In this document: positions 10,936-22,214 of the stretch, one piece after another
Numbering within the stretch: position 1 is the first letter of the stretch
How the letters are laid out: every line of letters begins with the position of its first letter
Assembly: GCA_021186555.1 (NCBI GenBank)
Contig: JAJKFL010000007.1
Coordinates: 25,177,177 to 25,241,176 of the forward strand
Source: Reticulitermes speratus
Lineage: Eukaryota > Arthropoda > Insecta > Blattodea > Rhinotermitidae
Length of the DNA stretch: 64,000 bases
Direction of reading: 5' to 3'
The notes under the pieces: generated by a model
What the model was told of the DNA's origin: nothing
Seen by the model: the letters and a program-made list of their open reading frames with translations, nothing else
Database searches by the model: none
Program-made: the position numbers and the translations under genes

Positions 10936-10990
10936 GTGATGAAACCGACGTTTCGGTAGAATCTGCTGCCACCATTTTCAGAACATATAA
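10936..10990 (-). repeat. CTGAA-ATGG / CCGAAACGTCGG hairpin, second family
   Basis: On the minus strand CTGAAAATGGTGGCAGCAGA is followed by TTCTACCGAAACGTCGGTTT. Related copies are at 46850-46890, 53245-53300 and 53796-53840. The layout resembles the hammerhead family but lacks the RUGUA loop, so a ribozyme call is not justified. Confidence 0.45.
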
Positions 10991-11519
10991 TGGCAACTGG
11001 TTCCTCCGAACCGTGGGCACAAATCTACCTAAGAACACGGCGTCACACCCTAAAAAACTGAAATCTTGCGGCCACTACAGTGTTCTTCTCCCTACTGTAA
11101 GCTACTCTCCTCTTGCCATGCGTTTACTTTATTTTTGGACGTAACGCAGTATAGACGGTAGAAACTTACAAACACTTCGTAGGAAATTTCCGCCTCCATC
11201 TACCCTCAGGTTGGAGGCTGCAGGTTTCTACAAAACGTCAGTAAATTTTACACGGCGTACATCCCACAAAACAGTGACCTTCCGTCCTCTCTTTGGCAGG
11301 CCACCCGTAAAGCAACAGAATAGTAAGGCCCATTGCACGGTGATGGTTGCATTAGTTCATATGTGGGTTCTGGTCGACTTAATACAGGAAAAAGTTATCG
11401 ATTAACCCGAAGGAAGTTTTTTGTGAGTTTCTTTAATCACGTTACTTCATTGCCTAGACAGTGATCCCACGGTTGGGGGGGGGGGGCACAGGGGGGAGGG
11501 GGGTATTACCTGACCTGGT
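10991..11519. other. Unassigned, with a G-rich block
   Basis: A G13-type run and GGGGGGAGGGGGG occur at about 11473-11502. Nothing else is recognised. Confidence 0.35.
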
Positions 11520-11815
11520 TGGTAGTTATACCTGTGCACGCCATGAGGGCATATGGGACACAGACAGTATGTCGTCAATTATTAACCTCGGCACTAGATG
11601 GGAGGTGAGTGGTTAGCTTCACTCCCCGGCCGCTTTACCTCTGGGTAAAGAGCCTCCCGTACCCATTCACTAGGAAGCTGAGTGGAAGCGAAAGCCGGTG
11701 TGGAACACTTTGGAGAAGAGGCAAATCCAGTACACGTGCCGGGAATCTATCCAAGATTCCTCGGTTGTCCAACCCGTAGCCTAGTCACTACATCGACCGA
11801 GCTATCCCGGCCGAA
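11520..11815 (-). mobile_element. SINE family 2
   Basis: On the plus strand it shows TTAACCTCGGCACTAGATGG, CCGGCCGCTTTACC, and at the right end CGACCGAGCTATCCCGGCC, which on the minus strand is the tRNA-like start GGCCGGGATAGCTCGGTCG (A box). The body is diverged in the middle. Confidence 0.7.
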
Positions 11816-12063
11816 TCGGATACAAACGTCGGGAGGCACCTACTCAGTTGAGCCCATTAGGCTGAGAGTCTTGTTGTAGACAATTTCAGTCCCGTGTTCA
11901 TGTCTACGTACTTCTAAAACAATAAACAATGGTCAAGTCTAAACACTACCATCGACAGAAACCTACAGATTTTAATTTGAATATACACTCGCCGCATTCG
12001 TTTCGACAATGAGTGACCATCCTGGTAACCGGAATCAGAACAGAACCCGCTACCTAGCGAGTA

Positions 12064-12382
12064 CGGACACTCCCCGACTTACGCAGTAGTTAGGTTCCGG
12101 ACAATCCGGTGTTAGTCGAATTCAGCGCAAATCGGAACTGAGTATACATATAGTCAACCATGTGTGTACCTACAAGGCAGTCCAGTTGAAATCCAAACTC
12201 CAAGACACTGTAACCTGATACGCCGCAGCATGACAGCCGCAGTGCCCGTGTTATCGCCCAGCAGTATTTTTCCGCCACCGCCGTCTCATTGTGTTTTCAT
12301 TCCCGCGAAGAAGAAATTCGGCGCGCGTTTCGAAGAAGTTAAATTATTTTTACTCTTTTAAAACCGCATTAGGCTGAAACTG
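12064..12382 (+). mobile_element. Tigger/pogo-type MITE, degenerate 3' end
   Basis: Starts after TA with CGGACACTCCCCGACTTACG and shares CGCCCAGCAGTATTTTTCCG and TCATTGTGTTTTCATTCC with 7768-8076. The 3' terminal repeat has decayed. Confidence 0.7.
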
Positions 12383-12732
12383 CATTACATGAAATTGCGT
12401 TTAAGTCGTGTGTCTGTATATGACTAAAGTGGCAACGCTACGCTAATCTGCTTTACAGAAAGAAGGGGCTCTTCAATAGTCTGAAATAGTGGACTAAGTA
12501 TCACTTGAACAATCACTTTATTCCACTCCTTAAAACGAAATCCGAACTATACAATTGATCTTTATCTTAAAATTCTACTGCGCAACTGTAGAGGTTACCT
12601 AATTTTCCTCTTGCACGAACAGCTTTGAAGCGCGTTCATATAGTGAAGAGTTGCCATATTTAACTCACTTTAATGTTGCCACCACAGTAAAAGTTATCTT
12701 CGTGAAGTTAACGGCACGAGTTTGCTTTCCAG
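12383..12732. other. No recognised feature
   Basis: Unassigned. It ends in TTTGCTTTCCAG, which would serve as a splice acceptor for the frame that follows. Confidence 0.35.
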
Positions 12733-12938
12733 GCCTTCAATTACGGCGCTTTATTTCTCGTTGGTATGCAGAACCGGAAGTTGCGAAGGTGACAATTAGA
12801 TTAGCGTCCTTTAGGCGTTACGACGGTGTGGCGGGTGGACCTTACAATTCTGATCACGGCGACAATGAAACAGTAATCTCGATGGACAATGCGAAGCTGG
12901 CGGAAATTTCTGAGCTCCTTCACATACTGACCGCCTAA
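12733..12938 (+). CDS. Unidentified ORF, possible terminal exon
   Basis: An open frame of about 68 codons follows a pyrimidine-rich TTTGCTTTCCAG acceptor and ends HILTA-stop at 12938. With an upstream ATG at 12651 the frame is 95 residues. Composition is protein-like: VAKVTIRLASF, then DGVAGGPYNSDHGDNE and SMDNAKLAEISELLHIL, a possible amphipathic helix. No family is recognised. It could be a last exon of a host gene or an old transposon piece, or chance; the open length alone is not significant. Confidence 0.2.
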
Positions 12939-13172
12939 CATTTGTATTTTTAAGCGTATTTACGGGGGGTTAAACAAACCAGTCTCGTAATTATTTGGCA
13001 AACCTTATGAGACGTGGTATTAATTTACTGAATATAAAAGAAAGAATTCAACTGTTGCAAAGCAAATACCACCGTAAATACAACGTACAGCGTCATCAGA
13101 GTGTTAAACTGTATTTCGTCACACATCACAATCTCAAACAATTTCTAAATTAAAGATTCACTTTTAAATCAT

Positions 13173-13431
13173 CGTCTTCTATGGCGCAACAGCCCCTAGA
13201 AGGCGAGGGCATCATTATCGAGGTTTTAGGATCACACTCAAACAAACTACACTCGGTAGGAATCCTCTGGATGAGTATGAGTGATCAGCCCGACGCAGAC
13301 ACCTCTACCTGACAACACACAACACTCACAACAGACAGACATCCATGCCCCCGACGGCATTCGAACCCACAATCCCAGCAAGCTAGCGGCCGCAGACCCA
13401 CGCCTTAGACCGTGCGGCCACAGGGATCGGC
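13173..13431 (-). mobile_element. SINE family 1, full length, 13-bp TSD
   Basis: Bounded by direct repeats CACTTTTAAATCA (13159-13171 and 13432-13444), the hallmark of LINE-mediated insertion. On the minus strand it runs from the tRNA-like head (GGCCGCACGGTCTAAGGCG) through the B-box region GGTTCGAATGCC to the tail ending in AGGGGCTGTTGCGCCAT. Confidence 0.92.
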
Positions 13432-13599
13432 CACTTTTAAATCACATTCTTACAATTCTTTTGGCAATCACCCGTTTGCGATACAATCACCAAGTTCGAT
13501 TTAAGGTTATGTAAAGCACAGGTTATGTTCAAATTTGGAGCTCACTGGTTCTGGAGAGACACAGTCAAACAACTGTTTAAGAAATTCTCTCTCTTATGG

Positions 13600-13690
13600 A
13601 ACTCAACGGTATCTTTCTGTGCCCGCAAATAACCTGTCACTGGATTCTATCCTGAGCCAGTTTAATCCAGTATACACGTTCATACCTTGT
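13600..13690 (-). pseudogene. Non-LTR tail, family B, short fragment
   Basis: The plus-strand word TATCCTGAGCCAGTTTAATC corresponds on the minus strand to the W-x-NLAQD coding segment of family B tails (see 17100-17400). Confidence 0.5.
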
Positions 13691-13766
13691 TCCAATGAAG
13701 AGCGTTTATTTAACACTGGACATAACCCTGGCATATAGCGGGGTGACAACTTCACGCCCCAATCCA

Positions 13767-13786
13767 CCCCCCCCCCCCCCCCCCCC
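13767..13786 (+). repeat. Poly-C run of 20
   Basis: Homopolymer of C with a GGGGTGACAACTTCACGCCCC neighbourhood that forms a small hairpin. Confidence 0.9.
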
Positions 13787-14017
13787 GTAACTCTATGGAA
13801 CAGAGCATGACGTCACACAAACCAACCGTAAACACGCCAACGAAGCGTGACTCACTCACTCACACAATCACAAACCAAGCGCATTGTACAAAGGGAGGTT
13901 ATTTAATATTTCCGTTACGCCTAAGTAAACCAAATGGCCCCTTCAAGCTTTCTGGATAAAATTTTGTACAAATTATTACTCTCTGCGTGTGCAATACCTA
14001 TTCTGGTCATCTTATCT

Positions 14018-14290
14018 GGCTACTGAGTAACTAACTCCATGAAGCATAGTTCTTCTTGACAAGCTAATTGATACTCAAGTAGTGAAAAAATTTCCCGCAA
14101 CTTATTGGACCCAAAGGTTCATATCACCACGTACACGGTAACGTATCACAAATTCATCACCGTGTTCAAAACAGCTCGCCACTAGTCCATATCCTGAGCC
14201 AGATCAATCCAGCTCAATCCTCCATTCTATTTCTTGAATGTCCATTTTAATATCATCCTCCCGAACAAACTAAATTCTCGCGCAGGCTCC
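14018..14290 (-). pseudogene. Non-LTR retrotransposon tail, family B
   Basis: On the minus strand the order is a GGAGGATGATATTAAAATGG block (EDDIKMD), then CTGGCTCAGGATATGGAC (LAQDMD), then a short tail ending near AACTAACTCC read on the plus strand, the tetranucleotide 3' tail. Frames are interrupted. Only the ORF2 C-terminus and 3' tail remain. Confidence 0.6.
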
Positions 14291-15015
14291 TAAATGCCGA
14301 ACCGAATCGAGAACAGCGAATTCATAGTTGAAACATACGGGCGGACTGACTGATAGGGTTTCACAAAATGCGTTCGTTTTACGAACTCTGAAAGACTAGC
14401 GTCAGGTTTGGCAATGAAAGTGTTATTTATTCAGCGGTCCCAGCAATACCCGAGAAGCTGAGGAGGAGGTAGATTTCAGCTGTGCAGTACCGCTACGTTG
14501 GGTTTCACACACTATAAATCATGGTTAAAACTAGTAAGAGAGGGGAGTTTTGTGGCCATGTTGAAAGGAAGGGCAGTGTTCATATCAGCCTTAGTCTGGG
14601 ACTCAACACGGGAAAGACTCGGTGTTCAAAAACTGAATTTTGCTCTTCGAAAAGACCAATGACTGGCCTGGTTACAAAGTCGAACGGCACGAACTGTTGC
14701 ATCTTATTCCTTTTGTTTTTGTTGTTTTCTATCTAAATCTTCACTTTATTGTCACTTCTCTAATACTCCTGCTTATAATGTCGTTCTCTCTTCCCTTCTT
14801 TCAGCTTTACGTCCCTTATTTATCAGCATTCCTACTGATTGCTTGTTCATATCAAGTTCCTGTTGACTTTTCTTAATTTATTTTATATCTTTTACGCCGC
14901 TTTCAATTTTTCTTCTTTCCTTATTATTTTGTACAACAAAATCATTTAACATATAAGGACAGGCCCCAGTTCGGATTACAGTCTGTTTTGGTAATCGAAT
15001 GATATATAAATTCTA
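14291..15015. other. No recognised feature
   Basis: The frame at 14640-14876 is hydrophobic because the region is T-rich; no motif supports a gene. Confidence 0.35.
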
Positions 15016-15018
15016 CAT

Positions 15019-15168
15019 ACAGTAAAAGCTGTCTTTAGCGGAAACATTTTACAGTCCCGAGGATCTGGAGTCCCTACGATCCAAAATTAAAGCACCTGTA
15101 TTAAACGGAACCTGCCTGCAACGAGAAAAATTAGGTACCTTCGGTTCCGTTATAGGCAGGTTTCACAG
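15019..15168. mobile_element. Small pogo-like MITE
   Basis: Imperfect ends ACAGTAAAAGCTGTCTTTAG then CGGAA, and at the other side TTCCGTTATAGGCAGGTTTC then ACAG. About 150 bp, related to the fragment at 936-1020. Confidence 0.55.
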
Positions 15169-15870
15169 TCTATATCACTGTGGTAACTTTCCTCGAAATG
15201 TATCTATATACTGAAATTAAAATATAAATAATAGCACAGGATTTTTTACATTATTTTTGCAAAATAATAAGTTTGTGGAGACGGAATTTGAACAACTTAA
15301 ATTCTGCTGCGTAAAATTTACCAGATTACAAAAAAAGCCACCGCTCGATTAATATCCCTTTTGACTATAATACTGTGTATGTAAGGATACAGGGCCTATT
15401 TTAAATCACGTTAATCACATAAAATAAAAACTTCCGTTCCTTGACAGCTACAAAATAATGCAGACACAGCGGCGAGCCACAACTCCCATTAACACAGCTT
15501 TTTGCGCAACCAGTCAAACCCGTTCCGAGTTCTGGAAATTGTTCAGCGCACAAGCGCGGAATTGACACACGGCTAAAACGTTGAATTTGTGAGTTACATA
15601 ACAAATTAGACGTTCTTCGGTTCTCGGCCAAGGGAAGTCACGCAACTCTTGGACTGCGCACTCACAAAACAGCAAAATACACTGTCGCAGCAACTGCCTG
15701 ATACTTATGTAACGATACTCTATCAACTACTGATGCCATGCACCGTCGGTGGAGATGTTAAGAACAAGGGGGCGGGCGGTTTAAGAGCAGGTGTGCTAGG
15801 CAGTATGCCTGCAAGTGTGGCCAGACTTTATGTCTATATCTGTCAAAACGACAGGATGATGATGATGTTG
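15169..15870. other. No recognised feature
   Basis: Unassigned AT-rich sequence with chance frames. Confidence 0.35.
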
Positions 15871-15874
15871 ATGG

Positions 15875-16035
15875 TAAAAGGAAAGTTAAAGCAATTCCTG
15901 TACAGGCCTGGACAGGCCCTGAGGGTTCAGGTTGAGGCACATGAAGGTGCTAAGGTCGTCAGCCCTGCGCACCAATGAGCCAGTATCCATTGTATAGGAG
16001 GCTGAGTGGGCCCCAGGGCCGGTCTGATTCAGAAG
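15875..16035 (-). mobile_element. Chimeric SINE fragment (family 3 then family 2)
   Basis: It begins with the family 3 body (AGCAATTCCTGTACAGGCCT, GGCACATGAAGGTGCTAAGG) and continues with the family 2 words CCATTGTATAGGAGGCTGAG and TGGGCCCCAGGGCCGGTCTG. The two families share a central module or this is a recombinant. Confidence 0.5.
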
Positions 16036-17096
16036 ATTGGTTCATGGTCTCTTACCAGTCTTCTTCAGAAAAATAAACTGTTCATTACACAAAGCCTTCA
16101 GACCGGAAATGAATCCGTGATACCCATTCCTTAGTCCGTCATCAAACCAGTAGTCACATCTCCGTTATCATTAGGGCTCAAAATCAGCCGATTCACTGCC
16201 TCAAACACCAATGAATGAGCTGTATTATTTGTTCGTCCGCCCCCTAATTGAAGCGCATCGACACTGGGCACTAATGGACTGTGACGTCACTGCAGACATA
16301 CACAACATACACCAACATGGCGGCCATACTAAATTCTGAGGTGGGAGCTACACAAGTGCGGTCCTCGTTGACGAATATAAATGAAGTCCAAGGACTCGCA
16401 GCTAATTAAACATGGAAAAAACCCTGCAGGTCAGATCCATGGAAGTGCAGGAAGCGGATGTTATTAAGACGTTTACTATGCGAAAGGCAAAAACTGTCAA
16501 ATAAATGAAGCAGCGGTGATGTAGCTCTGTCAGTGCTACACCCGAGTACACACCGGGGTAGGAAGCCATGTTCATCAGATTGTTGGACGGTGGTAACCAG
16601 AGCCTTGTAGCAGCTATCCAGACACGAGGCATCGTGGATGCTGGAAGCTATGAACGCTCAGTATTACGTGGGACGACTCCTGACGAACAACACTGGTAAT
16701 TAGCCTTCTTCTTGAGCAGACAACTGCACCCACACAGCGGACAGGCGACTAGCGGATGTCAGCTTCTCAGGAACGTCCATTCGAACATCAAAACAGTGCC
16801 ACTGATGCAAGCCGCAATTACTTCCAACGTTACAGCCATTTCCAAGTCACAACGCCCATTCAGCAGAGACGTTCTTAAGCTCTTAGTTATGAACAGTTCT
16901 CCAGTCTCCTGCTACCTCTTCTCTCTTGGGTCCATACATTCTCTTTATCACTCTGTTGTCAAAAACCTTCATATATGTGAAAATTACTTTCCTCCAACGG
17001 GCGCGATGGTTTCGAATGCACGAACCTTCTTGTCTATACATCTCAATACATCTTGGGGGAAAAAAAAATGAATTTACTCTCCAAAGTACACTAGTA
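16036..17096. other. No recognised feature
   Basis: Contains ACATGGCGGCCAT near 16314-16326 and the longest chance frame 16712-17071. Nothing family-like is seen. Confidence 0.35.
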
Positions 17097-17415
17097 TTTA
17101 ACCAACCAACCAACTCCATGAAGTGAAGTTCCTCAGCTAGTCAAGCAATTCCTAGCATTTTATGAAACTTAAATGTTCATTACCGTCTTCACAAAAACCC
17201 ACTTGTTCCCATCCTGAGCCAGATTAACCTAGTACACGCATCCCATCATACTTCTTAGATCCATTTTAATATTATCCTCCCTTCTAAGACCAGTCTTCAA
17301 AGTGGCCTCTTTCCCTCAGGTTTCCCCACCAAAACCCCGTATACACCTCTTCTCTCCCCCATACATGCCACACGCCACGCCCCTCTCATTCACAACGATA
17401 CTTAAATCACATAAA
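17097..17415 (-). pseudogene. Non-LTR retrotransposon tail, family B
   Basis: Minus-strand translation retains MYGGEKRCIRGFGGE, REDNIKMDLR and, further on, NLAQDGNKW and VMN, the order of the LINE ORF2 tail in which GESRNAYRVLVG is followed by RRWEDNIKMDL and LAQDRD-x-WRA. Several stops interrupt it. The plus-strand left edge AACCAACCAACCAACTCC is the tetranucleotide 3' tail, so the 3' end of the element is intact while everything 5' of the tail is missing. Confidence 0.7.
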
Positions 17416-17810
17416 AATATTGAGACGAAGGACTCGAACAGGCTAATATTCCAAGAGTCGCACATCCTTGTACGAACGGCATCACTTGGTACTTAGCGAC
17501 TGTAATTTTATACAACACTCTAAACCAGGCGGTCCACGTTTCTTTCTTATTAGCTGGGTACATGTTCAGACATGCATGTGCATGCAGGCCGCAAGTTTTC
17601 TTTTAATACAAACGAAGAAGCATAACTTTTTAGCTATTCAGAATTACAGATTTTTAGGACTAATCAAAAAGCAGGCCAACGACAGTTCAATTAACTCCAT
17701 CCGTACTCCAGAAGTGCACAGTAACAGGCCTGGCGCTAGGGACTGCTCAATTTTGATCAACTCAATTAAAATACTGACATTTAATACATCGATATATTCT
17801 CTAGCAAAGT
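17416..17810. other. No recognised feature
   Basis: Unassigned. Confidence 0.35.
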
Positions 17811-17820
17811 TAATGAGTGA

Positions 17821-18077
17821 TTTTTCCTCCATGGCGCAACAGCCCCTAGTGGGTCAGGGCCTCCTCATTATCGAGGCTTCACGATCTCGCTCACAGTACA
17901 CTCGGTAGGACTCCTCTGTATGGGTGATCAGCCCGACGCACAGACCTCTAACTGACAACACACAACACTCACAAGAGACAGACAGCCATGCCACTGGCGG
18001 GATTCGGATCCACAATCCCAGCAAGCGAGCGGCCGAAGACCCACGTCTTAGACCGCGATGCCACTGGGATCAGCACT
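17821..18077 (-). mobile_element. SINE family 1, full length, 10-bp TSD
   Basis: Flanked by TAATGAGTGA at 17811-17820 and 18078-18087. The order and words are those of the family 1 consensus; the tRNA-like head is at the right end on the minus strand, with a mutated B box (GGATCCGAATCCC). Confidence 0.9.
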
Positions 18078-18087
18078 AATGAGTGAG

Positions 18088-18752
18088 AGTCATCACATTT
18101 TTTTTTTACTAACAACTTCAGGCGTGCCTCACTACAGCGTCAAGTAGGCAGCACGTCGGATGGCCCCACTCTAAAAAAATATTGACGAAATTTTACAACT
18201 TATCGTTGGGAATGCGCCAGAAATGACGCAAGGTAAGGTACGGCTATATTAATATTTCAGTACTGGAAGTGCACGCTAGAACTTGGCAGTTGAGAAAGAA
18301 ACACGTAGGCAGTATTTACTGCTACAAATAAAAAGCCTACGTGATACATTTACTGTCGACGATAATAAGCAAACAGCACTTGTAAAAGGCAAGTTCTTAT
18401 GTTCTTCGGGGTCCTGTTTTTGTTACGTCATCGATTACGTAACGCCACCGACACGAGTAGCTGTTGCAATGTTCGGCAGACGACGAATGTCGACGTCACA
18501 GTTATTGTCAATAGACCAGTATATTTGTTAAACGTGTTCACAAGTTCCGCGTTCAATTAACAAGCCAAGGTCAGCCTAACAAACTATCCAATGACGAGAA
18601 AGGACCCCTTAATATCACGAACAGCATCTGAACACGCGTGGCATGAAAAAAAAAATTATTGATTTCCGGGCAATATTTAAGGTAAAATACAGAAATAAAG
18701 GTACTTTTTTATTACAGGCTTTGAAAGTCCTTTCAATGTCTTTTTGACGTAA
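18088..18752. other. No recognised feature
   Basis: Unassigned. Confidence 0.35.
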
Positions 18753-19038
18753 AACGTCTTACATTTCGGTACACATAGGTGGGTCACCTCGGCGCTCGCG
18801 GTGTCAGACTTTCGCGTTACCTACGTTTCTTCACAGTGCTCCGCGCCTACTTCGACTACAGCAGTGAACTATACATAGTTTGAAAGGTAAGGAATATGCC
18901 TACACGCTAAAAAAAGAATCATCGAAAAATCTTGAAATCTGCCAAAATGGCGGCCATGTCAAAATCACCTACGATTTTCACACTCTCGCCATCTAACGTC
19001 TTACATTTCGGTACACATAGGTGGGTCACCTCGGCGCT
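18753..19038 (+). repeat. 44-bp direct repeat pair 242 bp apart
   Basis: AACGTCTTACATTTCGGTAC, continuing through ACATAGGTGGGTCACCTCGG to CGCT, occurs identically at 18753-18796 and 18995-19038. Sequence between the copies is not repeated. Confidence 0.85.
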
Positions 19039-19058
19039 GTTTTTTTACAGGTTCACGA

Positions 19059-19150
19059 TGCCGAGACTAACTAACGCACAAAAGCAAGAAAACTACCGAA
19101 AACGGAAGAAGGAGGCAGAGGAGGGTTCACAGAGGCCGAAAAATTTCTGA
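19059..19150 (+). CDS. Basic ORF start, possible exon
   Basis: A GTTTTTTTACAG tract (acceptor-like) precedes ATG and a frame beginning MPRLTNAQKQENYRKRKKEA, closing after 30 codons. The very basic start, rich in K and R with a YR-x-RKKE pattern, resembles the N-termini of many arthropod transposon-encoded and DNA-binding proteins, but nothing more of such a protein follows. It could be a 5' exon, a transposon remnant or chance. Confidence 0.25.
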
Positions 19151-19179
19151 AAAAAAAAAATACAAACTCCAATACAGTC

Positions 19180-19182
19180 AAC

Positions 19183-19218
<36 letters not shown>

Positions 19219-19230
19219 TTTCTTTCTTTC
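19180..19230 (+). repeat. (TTTC)n microsatellite
   Basis: About 12 tandem CTTT units with one interruption. Confidence 0.95.
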
Positions 19231-19844
19231 GCCCTTCCCTCCTTCACTCAAGCAGCTAAAACATTTTAACACCCGCAAAAAAAGATCGCCAACATTCAAC
19301 TTGTCGGCGTGACGTTTTACGTACAATTTGCGGTTCAGTCGTAGCTTGAAACACCGAAGACATTTTTTATTACATACTTCAAAGGAAATTCGGGGTTTAT
19401 ATTCCTGCTACAATAATAAAACAATTATATTTATGCAATTATCAGCATGTACGCTATATAAAACTAGCAGTACCTTCCTGTCCCAGAAGGTGGCCAACTC
19501 CATCTGGCTTACAGAAATCTGCCAACGTCAATCTTAAAACGCTGTCACACTGGTTACAGTATCTCTCTGACCACGTTTCCTCATCTCTTCTGTAAATAAC
19601 GCCTGTCCATAACCGACCCAGGTTTTTAAATGTCACTTCATGTTAGACAGGCACTATACGGGCGCCTGTACCGCACAGTTCAGCTACAGACATGTTTACA
19701 GGAACTGCAGCATCAGCGCATAAACAAATGTTCCTTCGTTGTTATTCGTTCAGACTTGCTTTGTTTATGTGGACGAGCCAACCCCTTCGCTGCAAGAGTG
19801 GCGTAATGGCAATTCGAAGGGCAAAACAAGATAAAAGAACGAGT
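19231..19844. other. No recognised feature
   Basis: Unassigned. Confidence 0.35.
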
Positions 19845-20170
19845 AAGGAAAACTAACTCTATGAAAGATCCCTTACTATAGTTACTATACTAATAGTTTC
19901 TCAGCTAGTCAGAAACTTGTCTGCATTTTATGAAACCCGAAGGTTCATTACCGTGCTCACAACAGCCAGACACTTATCCCTATCCTGAGCCAGATAAAGC
20001 CTTTGAATGACTGCCTACCCGATTTAAGATACATTTTAATATAATCCTGTCATCAGCGTCAAGGTCTCCCAAATGGTCTCTTTCCTTAAGGTTCCCTTAC
20101 CAAATCCCTGTACCCAGTTCTCTTCTACCCCATACGTGCCACATGCCCCACCCATCTCATTACCCTTGAT
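19845..20170 (-). pseudogene. Non-LTR retrotransposon tail, family B
   Basis: The minus strand reads a GTAC-GGGATTTGGTAAGGGAA segment, then GGATTATATTAAAATG, then CTGGCTCAGGATAGGGATAA (LAQDRDK) and GTAATGAACCTTCGGGTTTC (VMNLRV) and stop. This is the best preserved nucleotide copy of the family B C-terminus. It ends in the tail represented by AAACTAACTC on the plus strand. Confidence 0.72.
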
Positions 20171-20419
20171 TTAATCACCCGAATATTTGATGAGGAGTAC
20201 AAATCATGAATTTCCTCAAGCAGTTTTTTTTCCAGCCGCCTCTTATTTCCTGTTTCCTATATTCAAACATTCTGATCGGTACCGTGTTCTAGAACACACT
20301 CGGCCTATGTTCGTCTCTTAATACTGGAATAATGTTCATGCCAAGTTTTATGAACATTCGTCATTTGAATCGGAAAGTCACGAGGACATTCATCCAGACA
20401 GACAAACAGGCATTGCAAG

Positions 20420-20835
20420 TCCGTCTTTCCTTATAGAATAACGAGAGTAACCTCGTCTTTCCTTATAGAACAAGAGTAACCTCGTCTTTCCTTATAGAAC
20501 AAAAGTAACCTCGTCTTTCCTTATAGAATAACGAGAGTAACTTCGTCTTTCCTTACCGAATAACGAAAGTAACCTCGTCTTTCCTTATAGAGCAATAAAA
20601 GTAACCTCGTCTTTCCTTATAGAACAACAAAAGTAACCTCGTCTTTCCTTATAGAATAACGAGAGTAACCTCGTCTTTCCTTACCGAATAACGAAAGTAA
20701 CCTCGTCTTTCCTTATAAAAAAAACGAGAGTAACCTCGTCTTTCCTTATAGAACAACAAAAGTAACCTCTTCTTTCCTTATAGAACAAAAGTAACCTCGT
20801 CTTTCCTTATAGAATAACGAAAGTAACCTAAGTAA
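20420..20835 (+). repeat. Minisatellite of about 32 bp, about 13 copies
   Basis: The unit GTAACCTCGTCTTTCCTTAT then AGAATAACGAGA varies only in the short A-rich linker (AGAACAAAA, AGAACAACAAA, CCGAATAACGAAA), giving 26-33 bp periods. Confidence 0.95.
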
Positions 20836-21384
20836 AATCGTATGTTTGCGCCACTAATAAGCTGCATCAGGATCACAGAATAAAACCCTAACTACAGGCT
20901 ACAAGAGGAACAAGCATATTTGGAGGAGGAATACAGGAACGGCAAATACATACAGTACAGACTCCAACGTGTTGGTATCGGTGCTGTAGATCACTCTTAC
21001 ATTACAACGTTAACACCAAACACACCGGAAGAACAGAGAGGTTCAACATAACCGACCTCACTGGCTACAAGAGAACACGAGCTTACAGTGTTTCGGCATA
21101 CTTCCAGAGTATCAACACCGTAGTTATGCCAACGGGATTAAATAACGTCACACAAATTAGAAAGGAAAGATGGAAAGATATATTGTGTTTTATAAATATG
21201 ATCTGTGGGAACTAGCATTCCTCTAGTTTTGTGTGAATTTACTGAACTGCAGGACCAAGCGCACTGAAATTTCAACTAAACACTGTTGCGGTCATCAGCA
21301 TCGGACTTCGTCACACTGTAATTAACCCTTCACAGCCCACGTACCACCAGATTTAACATCCAGAAGTTCTACATTTTATTCACA
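20836..21384. other. No recognised feature
   Basis: Unassigned. Confidence 0.35.
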
Positions 21385-21722
21385 TTTATGTGTTTTGTGT
21401 GGATCTCAGAACAAACAGCGATTATTTCACTGTACAGCATTAACTGACTGGTTTGTATAACTGAGACGGAGTGTGTTTACTGCGCGGTACGAACTGTATT
21501 TATGTGTTTTGTGTGGATCTCAGAACAAACAGCGATTATTTCACTATACAGCATTAACTGACTGGTTTGTATAACTGAGACGGAGTGTGTTTACTGCGCG
21601 GTACGAACTGTATTTATGTGTTTTGTGTGGATCTCAGAACAAACAGCGATTATTTCACTGTACAACATTAACTGATTGGTTTGTATAACCGAGACGGAGT
21701 GTGTTTACTGCGCGGTACGAGC
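21385..21722 (+). repeat. 3 x 114-bp tandem repeat
   Basis: TGTGTTTTGTGTGGATCTCA starts at 21389, 21503 and 21617. Each unit runs through AACTGAGACGGAGTGTGTTT to GGTACGAACTG and the copies are nearly identical. Single partial copies lie at 4738-4800 and 5328-5370. Confidence 0.93.
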
Positions 21723-22214
21723 TGAGTAATTATGGTTCAGGTGCAACTGATCCCAATTTCGTCACAATGCTGCCCTCCAAACACAAATTCAGCCCAAATG
21801 CTCAACTTCTTTCCTCTGCTGCATACTCCCAACAGTCCACTTCACATCACGTAACTTTCTTCGCTTCCAATGTTTCACCTTGCTACCAGCCTACCTTTAC
21901 AAGGATGAGCGGCACTGCCTGGGAACCTCAGAGCAGTAAACTTCTCTTACCCCTCCCCCGTAATAATAAGTGTAGTGCCTCTCACTGTACCCCCCCTCTT
22001 CTTCTGCCTCTCTCCATTAGATGTCTTCAAACAAATAATTAACTGTCATCCACCGTATTTGTTTGCCACAATTATAAAAAAAAAGCGGAAGAACTGAGTG
22101 TGTTTAACGCACTTTATGAAACGTGGCTATTTAAAACACAAAGCTCAGTTATATAAATTGCCGTTGTCTTGCGATGTGGAATAAAAAAAAATTGGTCGGA
22201 TATGTAAGTATAAG
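21723..22214. other. No recognised feature
   Basis: Unassigned; pyrimidine-rich around 21950-22020. Confidence 0.35.

Noticed and set aside
16712..17071. 119-residue frame as host exon
   Set aside because: No splice context, no protein-like blocks and frames of similar length overlap on both strands.
20420..20835. Short regular repeats as a possible array with spacers
   Set aside because: The variable part is only a few A-rich bases of slippage type.
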